Source: Methylophilaceae bacterium | GTDB lineage: Bacteria; Pseudomonadota; Gammaproteobacteria; Burkholderiales; Methylophilaceae | Direction: 5' to 3' | DNA length: 5,824 bases | Assembly (NCBI GenBank): GCA_009926525.1 | Contig: RFOR01000044.1 | Span: forward strand, 1-5,824 | In this document: positions 1-5,824 of the stretch, piece by piece | Position numbering within the stretch: the first letter of the stretch is position 1 | How the letters are laid out: the number at the start of each line of letters is the position of its first letter | Made by a program: the position numbers and the translations under genes | The notes under the pieces: generated by a model | What the model was told of the DNA's origin: nothing | Seen by the model: only the letters and a program-made list of their open reading frames with translations | The model's database searches: none

Positions 1-717
1 AAGTCTTATGACGTGGACATTATGAACTTGCAACGCGCTAAATCGGTTAAGCAAGGTGATTTGCTTGAAGTGGAATTAGAAAGCGGCGCTGTCTTAAGAA
101 GTAAGGCCTTGGTGATTGCCACCGGCGCACGTTGGAGAGAATTAGGCGTGCCTGGTGAATCGCAGTATCGCGGAAAAGGCGTGGCTTATTGCCCACATTG
201 TGACGGCCCTTTATTTAAAGGTAAACCTGTTGCAGTCGTGGGTGGTGGTAACTCGGGCGTTGAAGCGGCGATTGATTTGGCGGGGATTGTAGCGCATGTC
301 ACCTTGATTCAGTTTGACCCGGAATTAAAGGCAGACGCAGTGCTTCAAACAAAGTTACGTTCACTTAGCAATGTGACGATTGTAACAAATGCGCAAACGA
401 CGGAAGTGACCGGTAATGGCGAGAAGATGAACGGCTTAGATTATAAAGATCGCGTCAGTGGTGAAATGCATCATTTAGATTTGGATGCGGTATTTGTCCA
501 AATTGGTTTATTGCCGAATACTGACTTTATCAAAGGCGGCGCGATTAATTTGAGCAAGTTTGGTGAGATCGAGATTGACTCACATGGGGCTTCCTCTATG
601 CCAGGCGTTTATGCGGCGGGCGATGTGACCACCGTGCCTTATAAGCAAATTATTATCGCGATGGGTGAGGGTGCTAAAGCGTCACTTGGCGCGTTTGATT
701 ATTTAATCCGTCAATAA
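1..717 (+). CDS. ahpF: Alkyl hydroperoxide reductase subunit F (C-terminal part, 5' end outside window)
   Basis: AhpF is a cytosolic FAD-containing NADH:disulfide oxidoreductase that passes electrons to the peroxiredoxin AhpC, which reduces hydrogen peroxide and organic peroxides. The frame is open from base 1 and ends at TAA 715-717, giving 238 residues. This matches the last part, slightly under half, of the roughly 520-residue family; the N-terminal thioredoxin-like domains lie outside the window. Visible motifs in order: an ATGA segment of the FAD domain (bases 118-129); the redox-active CPHC pair (Cys codons 190-192 and 199-201) followed by DGPLFKGK; the dinucleotide-binding GGGNSG followed by [19 protein letters not shown]; and the C-terminal FAD-binding [14 protein letters not shown]. 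The wording closely follows enterobacterial AhpF as I remember it. Plain thioredoxin reductase (TrxB) is the alternative, but [11 protein letters not shown] and the ending [10 protein letters not shown] are AhpF-like. It converges with efp across a shared terminator. ahpC is often next to ahpF and would be expected upstream, unseen. Confidence 0.95.
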   Translation, partial: KSYDVDIMNLQRAKSVKQGDLLEVELESGAVLRSKALVIATGARWRELGVPGESQYRGKGVAYCPHCDGPLFKGKPVAVVGGGNSGVEAAIDLAGIVAHVTLIQFDPELKADAVLQTKLRSLSNVTIVTNAQTTEVTGNGEKMNGLDYKDRVSGEMHHLDLDAVFVQIGLLPNTDFIKGGAINLSKFGEIEIDSHGASSMPGVYAAGDVTTVPYKQIIIAMGEGAKASLGAFDYLIRQ

Positions 718-733
718 GCAAAATGTTTGCAAT

Positions 734-761
734 AAAAAAGGAGCCCATAGGCTCCTTTTTT
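734..761. terminator. Bidirectional intrinsic terminator between ahpF and efp
   Basis: A perfect inverted repeat has arms GGAGCC (740-745) and GGCTCC (750-755) around a four-base CATA loop. A6 (734-739) precedes it and T6 (756-761) follows it, so the A/T runs extend the stem. Each strand therefore shows a GC-rich hairpin followed by a U-run, the form of a Rho-independent terminator that works in both directions. It starts 16 bases after the ahpF stop and 20 bases after the efp stop on the other strand, the right place to end two convergent transcripts. Confidence 0.9.
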
Positions 762-781
762 ATTGGACAAAAACCAACAGA

Positions 782-1339
782 TTATTTCACGCGGTTTTTG
801 TATTCCAAGGTGCGTGTGTCGATTTCAATTTTATCGCCAGTTGCGCAGAAAAGTGGCACAGGCAATTCAAAACCAGTGGAGATACGGGCTGGTTTCATTA
901 CCTTACCTGAGGTGTCGCCCTTAACCGCTGGCTCTGTGTAAGTAATTTCACGTACCACTGAGTTTGGCAAATCAACAGAGATTGCTTTTCCGTTGTAGAA
1001 CACGACTTCACATGTCATGCCATCTTCTAAGAAGTTAAGCGCGTCTGTCATGTTTTCAGCTTCCACTTCGAACTGGTTATATTCTTCATCCATGAAGACA
1101 TACATTGGGTCTGCGAAGTATGAGTAAGTCACATCTTTTTTCTCAAGGACAACTAATTCAAACTTGTCGTCAGCTTTGTAAACTGTTTCGCTAGGCGCTT
1201 CAGTTAACAAGTTTTTGAATTTCATTTTAACCACGGCTGAGTTACGACCTGATTTATTGTATTCGGCCTTTTGCACAACCAATGGATCGTTACCGATCAT
1301 GATTACGTTGCCGACGCGGAGTTCCATTGCTGTTTTCAT
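782..1339 (-). CDS. efp: Elongation factor P, arginine (rhamnosylation) type
   Basis: EF-P binds between the P and E sites of ribosomes stalled at consecutive prolines and promotes peptide-bond formation. The 185-residue product has the usual full length, with an N-terminal KOW-like domain (about 1-65) and two OB-type domains (about 66-128 and 129-185). The conserved C-terminal region carries [23 protein letters not shown] features, here with SGK in place of TGK. The tip of the domain I loop reads KSGRN, with Arg32 at the modified position. Many other bacteria have lysine there, modified by EpmA. Arginine at this position is the EarP substrate, and earP lies directly upstream on the same strand, 41 bp away. 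The ATG start at 1339-1337 is supported by an AGGA six bases upstream and by the conserved N-terminus. The stop is TAA at 784-782, followed by the shared terminator. It is probably co-transcribed with greB and earP; an additional promoter inside earP cannot be excluded. Confidence 0.98.
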   Translation of the reverse strand: MKTAMELRVGNVIMIGNDPLVVQKAEYNKSGRNSAVVKMKFKNLLTEAPSETVYKADDKFELVVLEKKDVTYSYFADPMYVFMDEEYNQFEVEAENMTDALNFLEDGMTCEVVFYNGKAISVDLPNSVVREITYTEPAVKGDTSGKVMKPARISTGFELPVPLFCATGDKIEIDTRTLEYKNRVK

Positions 1340-1345
1340 GTGATG

Positions 1346-1349
1346 TCCT
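1346..1349 (-). promoter_or_regulatory. Ribosome binding site of efp
   Basis: On the minus strand AGGA stands six bases before the efp ATG. It is the clearest Shine-Dalgarno match among the complete genes in the window and fixes the efp start. It lies inside the 41-bp earP-efp spacer, so efp can be translated independently of earP, in line with the high abundance usually needed for EF-P. Confidence 0.75.
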
Positions 1350-1380
1350 GCAAAAAGTGAGAGTGTAAAAAAGGGAAGAA

Positions 1381-2472
1381 TTATACCTTGTTTTTGGTAA
1401 AAATCACCAACTTGGCCGCCAAATCGGTATGTTGCTCAAATTTCTGTGTTTGTAATTCGGCGCGCTCCTTGAGCGCTGGCAAGGCAGTCATTAACTTATT
1501 CCAAAGTTTAGGTGTGATTTCAGCCTCTAGCCAAGCATGGTGAAACTCGCTTAAGACGTCGTTTTGTTTCACTTCATACTTATCTAAAAAGGCGTCTAAT
1601 TTTTTAAGGTGGTGCTTTTCGTCTTGCGGATAGGTTTGCCAAATGAAAGGCTGCGCTGACCACAAAGCACGTATCCAACTATCTTCGCCGCGCACAAAGT
1701 TAAGGTCGCAGCACCAGAGTAGCTGGTCATATTCTTCTTGTGTCAAAAAAGGCAAAACGGTCAGCGACAGTTTTTGTTTATTGAGCGTGTCGCCCACTTC
1801 AATTTGTGCACGTCCAAAAAATTCAGCAATTTTGCCAAGGCCAAGTACGCTGCCTGTCGGCACAAAGCATTCAACGGAATGTTCGCTTTCTGACATTGCT
1901 TGAAGCAAGCTGTGTATTGGTGCGTGCGGGTAACAAAATAGCGACACTTGCAGGCTAAGTAAGCGTTTAAATTCCGCTTTTGCCGCTTCTCTTTGGGCGA
2001 CTAAGTGTTGCTCGCGAATTAAGCCGCCCGTTTTGTCGGTAAAGCCAGGAAAGAAAAAGGTTTTGCGTAAGCCAGTGGCAGGATGAATAGAGTTTTGGGC
2101 ATGAAAGTCATCTACCCAAGCTTCTGCAGATAAGTATTCTAAATTGAGCCAAGTTGGTTTTTTGGCGACCATGTGTTGAATGTAAAGCTTGGGCAACTCG
2201 CAAGCAAAGGCTTCGATGACCACATCGGCAGGGGTAATGTTCGCAAAGATTGCATCACCATTCCATAGGAAAACCTCAACTCCATTTACTTTTTGGTTAT
2301 TAAGTGATGCATCTAAGCCCGTGACTATTTTGCTTGCAACGTTTAAGTCGTCCACCCATAGCCGAACTTCAAGGGCGTATTCATCACTCAGTTGTTTGGC
2401 TAGGCGCCAGCAGACGCCAATGTCACCGAAATTGTCTACCACGCGACAAAAGATGTCCCAACGTTTGTTCAT
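1381..2472 (-). CDS. earP: EF-P arginine rhamnosyltransferase EarP
   Basis: EarP (formerly DUF2331) transfers L-rhamnose from dTDP-beta-L-rhamnose to Arg32 of EF-P in the cytoplasm, activating it. The 363-residue product fits the family length and the GT-B fold. The N-terminus [20 protein letters not shown] carries Asp13 and Asp17, the acidic residues reported as essential in characterised EarP proteins. The C-terminal half carries PFLTQEEYD (about 241-249) and [11 protein letters not shown] (261-271), with Arg261, Glu263, Asp264 and Ser265 matching the dTDP-rhamnose contact region, then [11 protein letters not shown] (275-285). The acceptor EF-P with the matching arginine is the next gene downstream. 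The donor must come from RmlABCD encoded elsewhere. The ATG at 2472-2470 overlaps the greB stop in an ATGA junction. Only a weak AAGAG lies about ten bases upstream, so translation is probably coupled to greB. The stop is TAA at 1383-1381. Confidence 0.97.
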   Translation of the reverse strand: MNKRWDIFCRVVDNFGDIGVCWRLAKQLSDEYALEVRLWVDDLNVASKIVTGLDASLNNQKVNGVEVFLWNGDAIFANITPADVVIEAFACELPKLYIQHMVAKKPTWLNLEYLSAEAWVDDFHAQNSIHPATGLRKTFFFPGFTDKTGGLIREQHLVAQREAAKAEFKRLLSLQVSLFCYPHAPIHSLLQAMSESEHSVECFVPTGSVLGLGKIAEFFGRAQIEVGDTLNKQKLSLTVLPFLTQEEYDQLLWCCDLNFVRGEDSWIRALWSAQPFIWQTYPQDEKHHLKKLDAFLDKYEVKQNDVLSEFHHAWLEAEITPKLWNKLMTALPALKERAELQTQKFEQHTDLAAKLVIFTKNKV

Positions 2473-2966
2473 TTCGTCACAGGCTCTTTATAGCTGATCT
2501 CTTGAATCTCGTACTCATCCTCACCCGTTGGAGTTTGCACACGCACCACATCGCCAACTTGCTTGCCTAGCATGGCTTTGGCAAGTGGGGACACCCAACT
2601 AATCCAGCCTTTGGTAGGTGCTAGTTCATCTTGCCCAACAATGCGGTAGGTATGTTCAGTATCTCTATCGAGTGAATACAAAGTCACCCAAGCGCCAAAG
2701 AATACCTTTTCAAGACCTGCTTGCGTGGCAGGGTCCACAATGACAGCCGCATCCATGCGCTGCATTAAAAAGCGTAAGCGCCCATCAATTTGGCGAAGTC
2801 TTCTTTTGCCATAGATGTAATCCCCGTTTTCAGAGCGGTCGCCGTTGCCTGCTGCCCATGAAACCACGCGCACCACTTCAGGCCGCTCAACTTTGAGTAA
2901 CTGAGTAAATTCAGCTTCTAAAGCTGCGTGACCTTGAGGAGTAATGTAATTTTTTTGATCTGCCAT
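2469..2966 (-). CDS. greB: Transcript cleavage/elongation factor GreB
   Basis: GreB enters the secondary channel of backtracked RNA polymerase and stimulates cleavage of the extruded 3' RNA so that transcription can resume. The 165-residue product is close to the usual length of about 160. The N-terminal coiled coil (about 1-78) contains ERPEVVRVVSWAAGNGDRSE followed by NGDYIYGKRRLR. Its acidic tip has Asp43 and Glu46, equivalent to the catalytic Asp41 and Glu44 of Escherichia coli Gre factors. The C-terminal FKBP-like domain contains FGAWVTL, the KGWISWVSPLAKAMLGK region and GDVVRVQTPTGE. The SWAAGNGDRSENGDYIYGK-type wording separates GreB from GreA. The ATG at 2966-2964 gives the normal family N-terminus (NYITPQG), but no Shine-Dalgarno sequence is visible in the A-rich leader before it. 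The stop TGA (2471-2469) overlaps the earP start, indicating one transcript greB-earP-efp. Confidence 0.97.
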   Translation of the reverse strand: MADQKNYITPQGHAALEAEFTQLLKVERPEVVRVVSWAAGNGDRSENGDYIYGKRRLRQIDGRLRFLMQRMDAAVIVDPATQAGLEKVFFGAWVTLYSLDRDTEHTYRIVGQDELAPTKGWISWVSPLAKAMLGKQVGDVVRVQTPTGEDEYEIQEISYKEPVTK

Positions 2967-3039
2967 AAATTGTTATTTTTATTTTTTGATTATCATTGTT
3001 TTAAGTGTTTTAAATGGTTAGCCAAGTTAAAATCATGAC
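2967..3039. promoter_or_regulatory. Divergent promoter region between greB and the AddB-like nuclease gene
   Basis: These 73 AT-rich bases separate two divergent starts, so promoters for both directions should lie here or extend slightly into the genes. Plus-strand candidate: TTGATT (2986-2991), an 18-base gap, then TTAAAT (3010-3015), which would give a leader of about 20 bases. Minus-strand candidate: GATAAT (2994-2989) as a -10 for greB, without a convincing -35. The two candidates overlap, so expression in the two directions may compete. Both matches are weak and AT-rich DNA gives such matches by chance. That promoters are here is likely; the exact boxes are uncertain. Confidence 0.4.
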
Positions 3040-5824
3040 ATGAAGTCATCATCAAATTCTAGCCTGATTTTATGTTCAACGCCGCGATTAGCGCGCAGTT
3101 TGCAACGTTTATATCAGCGCGAGCAAATCCAGCAAGGTCTTACAAAATGGCAGCCGCTCAATGCGATGCCATTATCTGCTTGGCTTAAAACTTTTGTGGA
3201 TGATGCGGTCATGTTGGGTTATGCAGATACTGCCACCATGCCTGCGGGCGAGCTTAACACGCTACAAGAAAGTTTGCTGTGGGAGAGGGCGATTGAGCAA
3301 ACTTTTAAAGCCGAAGTGCTCAAGGATTTCTTTGATATTTCAGGCTTGGCCAGCGCCGCGATGGAGGCGAATCGGTTGGTGATAGAGTGGGATTTAAATC
3401 TCAATGCAGACGAGGCGACGGAAGAAACTAATAACTTCTTAGATTGGCGCAAAAGATTTCAAGCGCTGTGCAAAAAAACGGGGCATCAGGAAGCGGCACG
3501 ATATGCCAATTGGCGTTTGGACGTGTTGGCAAAATGCAAAGACGTATTGCCTAATCATATAGCGTTTGCAGGGTTTGATCGTATCAACCCTCAACTTCAA
3601 AAGCTCCAACAATCCCTGACCGCCCTTGGCGTTCAAGTCAGCCATCAGTTACTGACATTTGATAAGCCTCAGCCATGCGAGCATCGCATATTGTCTGACC
3701 AAGATGCCGAATGCAGAGCTGCGGTGCTTTGGGCTAAGCAACAATTGGATGTAAATGGTGACGCTAATATCGCGATTGTGGTGCCTGAGCTTCAAGTATT
3801 GCGGAGTAAATTATCCGCTATGCTCGATGATGTATTGCATCCCCTGGCGGCAAGGCCGGCTTTAAGTGAAACACAGCGTTGTTATGACTTTTCTTTGGGT
3901 GTATCGCTGAACACTCAAACCATTATTTCAGATGCATTGAGCCTTATTCGCCTTGCCTGGCATCGCGGCAATATTTTACAGCAAGATATCGCCTACCTAT
4001 TGCACAGCCCATATTGGTCTGAAAGCTTGGTCGAGGCTGATGCGAGGGCTTTACTTGATGCGCGGATGCGACGTGATTTACCTTTAAGTTTTAAGTTGAA
4101 TCGTTTACAAAATTATGTGCAAAAAGTAACCACAGGCGACGGTGCGATGCGTTTACCCGCTTCAAGCCAAGCACTACAAAACCTACTTGCTTATGCGCAC
4201 AAAAATGAAGCGAATCAGCCGCCATCTGCTTGGGCGAACATCTTCCAAACAGCTTTAAAGCAAGCCTGCTGGCCTGGGCAAAGAACCTTATCGAGCTATG
4301 AGTACCAAGCGACCAAATCTTTTGACAGTGTGTTGGCGGAGCTTGCAAACCTAGATGACTGGCTCAATAACATTTCTGCCTTACAAGCGATCTCACAATT
4401 GAATAAGCTTTGTCAGGCCAAAATATTCCAACCAGAATCTAAACAAATCCCGCGTTTGCAAATCATGGGCATGCTGGAGGCTGCTGCTAGCCCGCTTGAT
4501 GCCATTTGGGTGATGGGCATGAATGACCATATTTGGCCACCGATGGCGCGGCCTAATGCACTCATATCCGCTAGCTTGCAACGTGATGCGAAAACGCCTA
4601 ACGCGAGCAGTGAAGTACAGGCTGAGTTTGCTCATGCAATTCATGAGCGTTTAAGTAAAAGCGCACGCCGCATTATTTTCTCTAGTGCCAAACAAGATGG
4701 TGACCGCCAATTGCGACCAAGCCCATTAATGCAAGATATTGCCTCGGCTGAACATGATGATTCATTTGCGGATACTTTGGCGGAGCACTTTGCTAAAGCA
4801 GTGCCTGAAGAAGTGAATAACAAAACTTGGGAATGGTTGGAAGACCACCAAGCGCCTGCGGTTGAGGAGGGCGGTCATGTCTCTGGTGGTACGGGGTTAC
4901 TCAAGGCGCAGGCGGTATGTCCTGCTTGGGCTTTTTACCAATATCGCTTACACGCTAGAGCCCTCAAAGAACCTGTTGATGGTTTGGATGCCATGGATAG
5001 AGGTAATTTAGTGCATCAAGTGCTCGAAGGTTTTTGGGAGGGGCGAGATTCTGAATATTTGAAAAACTTAAGTGCTGAGGACATGGATGCCGCACTTGGT
5101 GAGGTAGCGGATAAAGTATTGGCGCTATTTAACCAAGAACACGATCAAGCGTTCTCGGCGACCTTTATTCAGCTAGAAAAAGAACGTTTGGTAAAACTCG
5201 TCACAGCTTGGCTAGTTGATATCGAGCGTGCGCGTCCTATGGGCTTTACCGTGCAAGCGGTTGAGCGCAAACAAACGATCCCGATTGAGAATATTTTGAT
5301 TACCTTGGCAGTAGATAGGGTAGATCATCTTGAGGATGGTCGTTTGTTGGTGATGGATTACAAAACCGGCAGCAACATTGATTTCAAAAATTGGGCTAAA
5401 GCTAACATCACTGAGCCGCAATTGCCGATTTATGCCGCCTTTTTAATGGGGGATGCCGATGTGGCCGCGGTGTGCTTTGCCAAAGTGCTTACAGATAAAG
5501 CCGGTTTTGCTGGGATTGCCGCGAGCAATGATGTGATTAAAGGCCCATTGGTGCTCGCTGAAACAAGGGGACGCAATGTATTTGACGAGGCGAATTTCCC
5601 TGATTGGTCTTGCGTCATAGCACATTGGAAAGCCAGCATTATTGCCACAGCACAATCCATTAAAGCAGGCGATGCGGCCGTGAAATTTGAGAATGAAAAA
5701 CAGCTCAATTATTGCGAGGTGTTGCCTTTGCTTAGGCTCGCAGAGCGCCAATTGCAGTTTGAACACGTGCAAGCGGTTGAGCGCAAACAAACGATCCCGA
5801 TTGAGAATATTTTGATTACCTTGG
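3040..5824 (+). CDS. AddB-like PD-(D/E)XK nuclease, probable DNA double-strand break repair protein (3' end not reached)
   Basis: The product resembles the roughly 900-residue 'probable DNA repair protein' family (TIGR03623), related to AddB of AddAB helicase-nucleases that process double-strand ends for recombination. Frame 1 is open from ATG 3040 (stop at 3028-3030 upstream) to the right edge, 928 codons. The N-terminus STPRLARSLQRLYQ is the family's SF1-like start without a Walker A motif. A middle block reads DAIWVMGMNDHIWPP (about 487-501) and later RQLRPSPLM. The C-terminal nuclease has LLKAQAVCPAWAF (Cys627), DRGNLVHQVLE (His659), AVDRVD (Asp762), VMDYKTG (Asp773, Lys775) and QLPIY (Gln794-Tyr798), a complete catalytic set. 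No clear Shine-Dalgarno sequence precedes it. Codons 738-757 recur from codon 910 on; 908-909 is also where the family would end, so the last 59 bases may not be the true 3' end. Two cysteines of the AddB iron-sulfur motif appear to be leucines (889, 898). A RecB/UvrD-like helicase gene is expected downstream. Cas4 or a stand-alone nuclease is unlikely given the full-length AddB architecture. Confidence 0.9.
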   Translation, partial: MKSSSNSSLILCSTPRLARSLQRLYQREQIQQGLTKWQPLNAMPLSAWLKTFVDDAVMLGYADTATMPAGELNTLQESLLWERAIEQTFKAEVLKDFFDISGLASAAMEANRLVIEWDLNLNADEATEETNNFLDWRKRFQALCKKTGHQEAARYANWRLDVLAKCKDVLPNHIAFAGFDRINPQLQKLQQSLTALGVQVSHQLLTFDKPQPCEHRILSDQDAECRAAVLWAKQQLDVNGDANIAIVVPELQVLRSKLSAMLDDVLHPLAARPALSETQRCYDFSLGVSLNTQTIISDALSLIRLAWHRGNILQQDIAYLLHSPYWSESLVEADARALLDARMRRDLPLSFKLNRLQNYVQKVTTGDGAMRLPASSQALQNLLAYAHKNEANQPPSAWANIFQTALKQACWPGQRTLSSYEYQATKSFDSVLAELANLDDWLNNISALQAISQLNKLCQAKIFQPESKQIPRLQIMGMLEAAASPLDAIWVMGMNDHIWPPMARPNALISASLQRDAKTPNASSEVQAEFAHAIHERLSKSARRIIFSSAKQDGDRQLRPSPLMQDIASAEHDDSFADTLAEHFAKAVPEEVNNKTWEWLEDHQAPAVEEGGHVSGGTGLLKAQAVCPAWAFYQYRLHARALKEPVDGLDAMDRGNLVHQVLEGFWEGRDSEYLKNLSAEDMDAALGEVADKVLALFNQEHDQAFSATFIQLEKERLVKLVTAWLVDIERARPMGFTVQAVERKQTIPIENILITLAVDRVDHLEDGRLLVMDYKTGSNIDFKNWAKANITEPQLPIYAAFLMGDADVAAVCFAKVLTDKAGFAGIAASNDVIKGPLVLAETRGRNVFDEANFPDWSCVIAHWKASIIATAQSIKAGDAAVKFENEKQLNYCEVLPLLRLAERQLQFEHVQAVERKQTIPIENILITL
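5250..5308 (+). repeat. First copy of a 59-bp exact direct repeat
   Basis: These 59 bases are identical to 5766-5824, 516 bases downstream. Here they encode the stretch from VQAVERKQ to ILITL, just before the DRVD active-site motif of the nuclease. This copy is in its natural context: the residues on both sides (IERARPMGFT before, AVDRVDHLEDG after) follow the family pattern. The match stops on the left at 5249 (c) versus 5765 (a). Its right limit is unknown because the second copy reaches the window edge. Confidence 0.95.
5766..5824 (+). repeat. Second copy of the 59-bp direct repeat, at the window edge
   Basis: The last 59 bases repeat 5250-5308 without a mismatch and run into the window end. 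The offset of 516 bases is exactly 172 codons, so the repeated peptide is read in the same frame. The sequence before it (LLRLAERQLQFE) is the usual C-terminal tail of this nuclease family, so a stop codon would be expected about here. A loop at the end of an assembled contig is the simplest explanation. A real tandem duplication of the nuclease domain is the alternative. Confidence 0.95.

Noticed and set aside
734..761. Hairpin as an attenuator or riboswitch for efp or ahpF
   Set aside because: It lies downstream of both genes, not in a leader, and the structure is only a short hairpin with A/T tails.
723..941. Plus-strand open frame of 72 codons just after ahpF
   Set aside because: It begins in the ahpF-efp spacer, runs through the terminator hairpin and then lies antisense to the well-supported efp. 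No family resemblance or ribosome binding site was seen.
1340..1380. Separate terminator or promoter in the earP-efp gap
   Set aside because: The 41 bases hold a purine/pyrimidine-biased stretch and the efp ribosome binding site, but no inverted repeat and no convincing -10/-35 pair.
1643..2570. Plus-strand open frames at 1643-1903, 2189-2497 and 2334-2570
   Set aside because: All lie antisense to earP or greB, both of which show clear family motifs along their length. The translations look like random composition rich in Ser, Arg and Cys.
3161..3382. Plus-strand frame of 73 codons in a second phase inside the nuclease gene
   Set aside because: It overlaps the frame that matches the AddB-like family from its N-terminus onward, and its own translation is low-complexity and basic with no recognisable motif.
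3219..5790. Several minus-strand open frames of 60-115 codons opposite the nuclease gene
   Set aside because: They are mutually overlapping shadows of one long coding frame with continuous family-like features. None has a convincing start signal or recognised domain.
3040..5824. Nuclease gene as a CRISPR Cas4-type or anti-phage defence nuclease
   Set aside because: The long N-terminal and middle regions match the AddB-like repair family, its neighbours are housekeeping genes, and no repeat array or defence partner is present. The helicase partner expected for AddB-type repair would lie outside the window.

Overview
The window reads as chromosomal core DNA from a proteobacterium, most likely a betaproteobacterium. 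The main evidence is an elongation factor P with arginine at the modification site next to its dedicated rhamnosyltransferase EarP, a pairing known from Betaproteobacteria and part of the Gammaproteobacteria. A beta/gamma-type AddB-like repair nuclease supports this. The moderate base composition, with many A/T-ending codons, would fit a Methylophilaceae-like lineage; that family-level placement is a guess.

Layout: (1) Bases 1-717, plus strand: the C-terminal part of ahpF, the flavoprotein reductase of the alkyl hydroperoxide peroxidase system, cut by the left edge. (2) 734-761: a symmetric hairpin flanked by A6 and T6 runs, which can terminate transcription from both sides between the convergent genes. 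(3) 782-2966, minus strand: a compact cluster transcribed greB -> earP -> efp. greB and earP overlap by four bases (ATGA), and earP and efp are 41 bp apart. (4) 2967-3039: a short AT-rich divergent intergenic region that must hold promoters for both directions. (5) 3040-5824, plus strand: a long frame open to the right edge, encoding an AddB-like PD-(D/E)XK nuclease of the roughly 900-residue 'probable DNA repair protein' family. No stretch over 300 bases lacks a gene.

How the genes work together: EarP attaches rhamnose to Arg32 of EF-P so that EF-P can rescue ribosomes stalled at proline runs. GreB rescues backtracked RNA polymerase. The minus-strand cluster therefore joins a transcription-rescue factor with a translation-rescue factor and its activating enzyme. 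The nuclease probably works with a UvrD/RecB-like helicase encoded just beyond the right edge.

No new defence system, mobile element, CRISPR array or RNA gene is visible. The observations most worth checking are at the right end. The last 59 bases exactly repeat 5250-5308, in the same reading frame, at the point where the nuclease would be expected to end. This is either an assembly loop or the start of a duplicated nuclease domain. In addition, the C-terminal cysteine cluster expected of AddB-type nucleases is largely missing.
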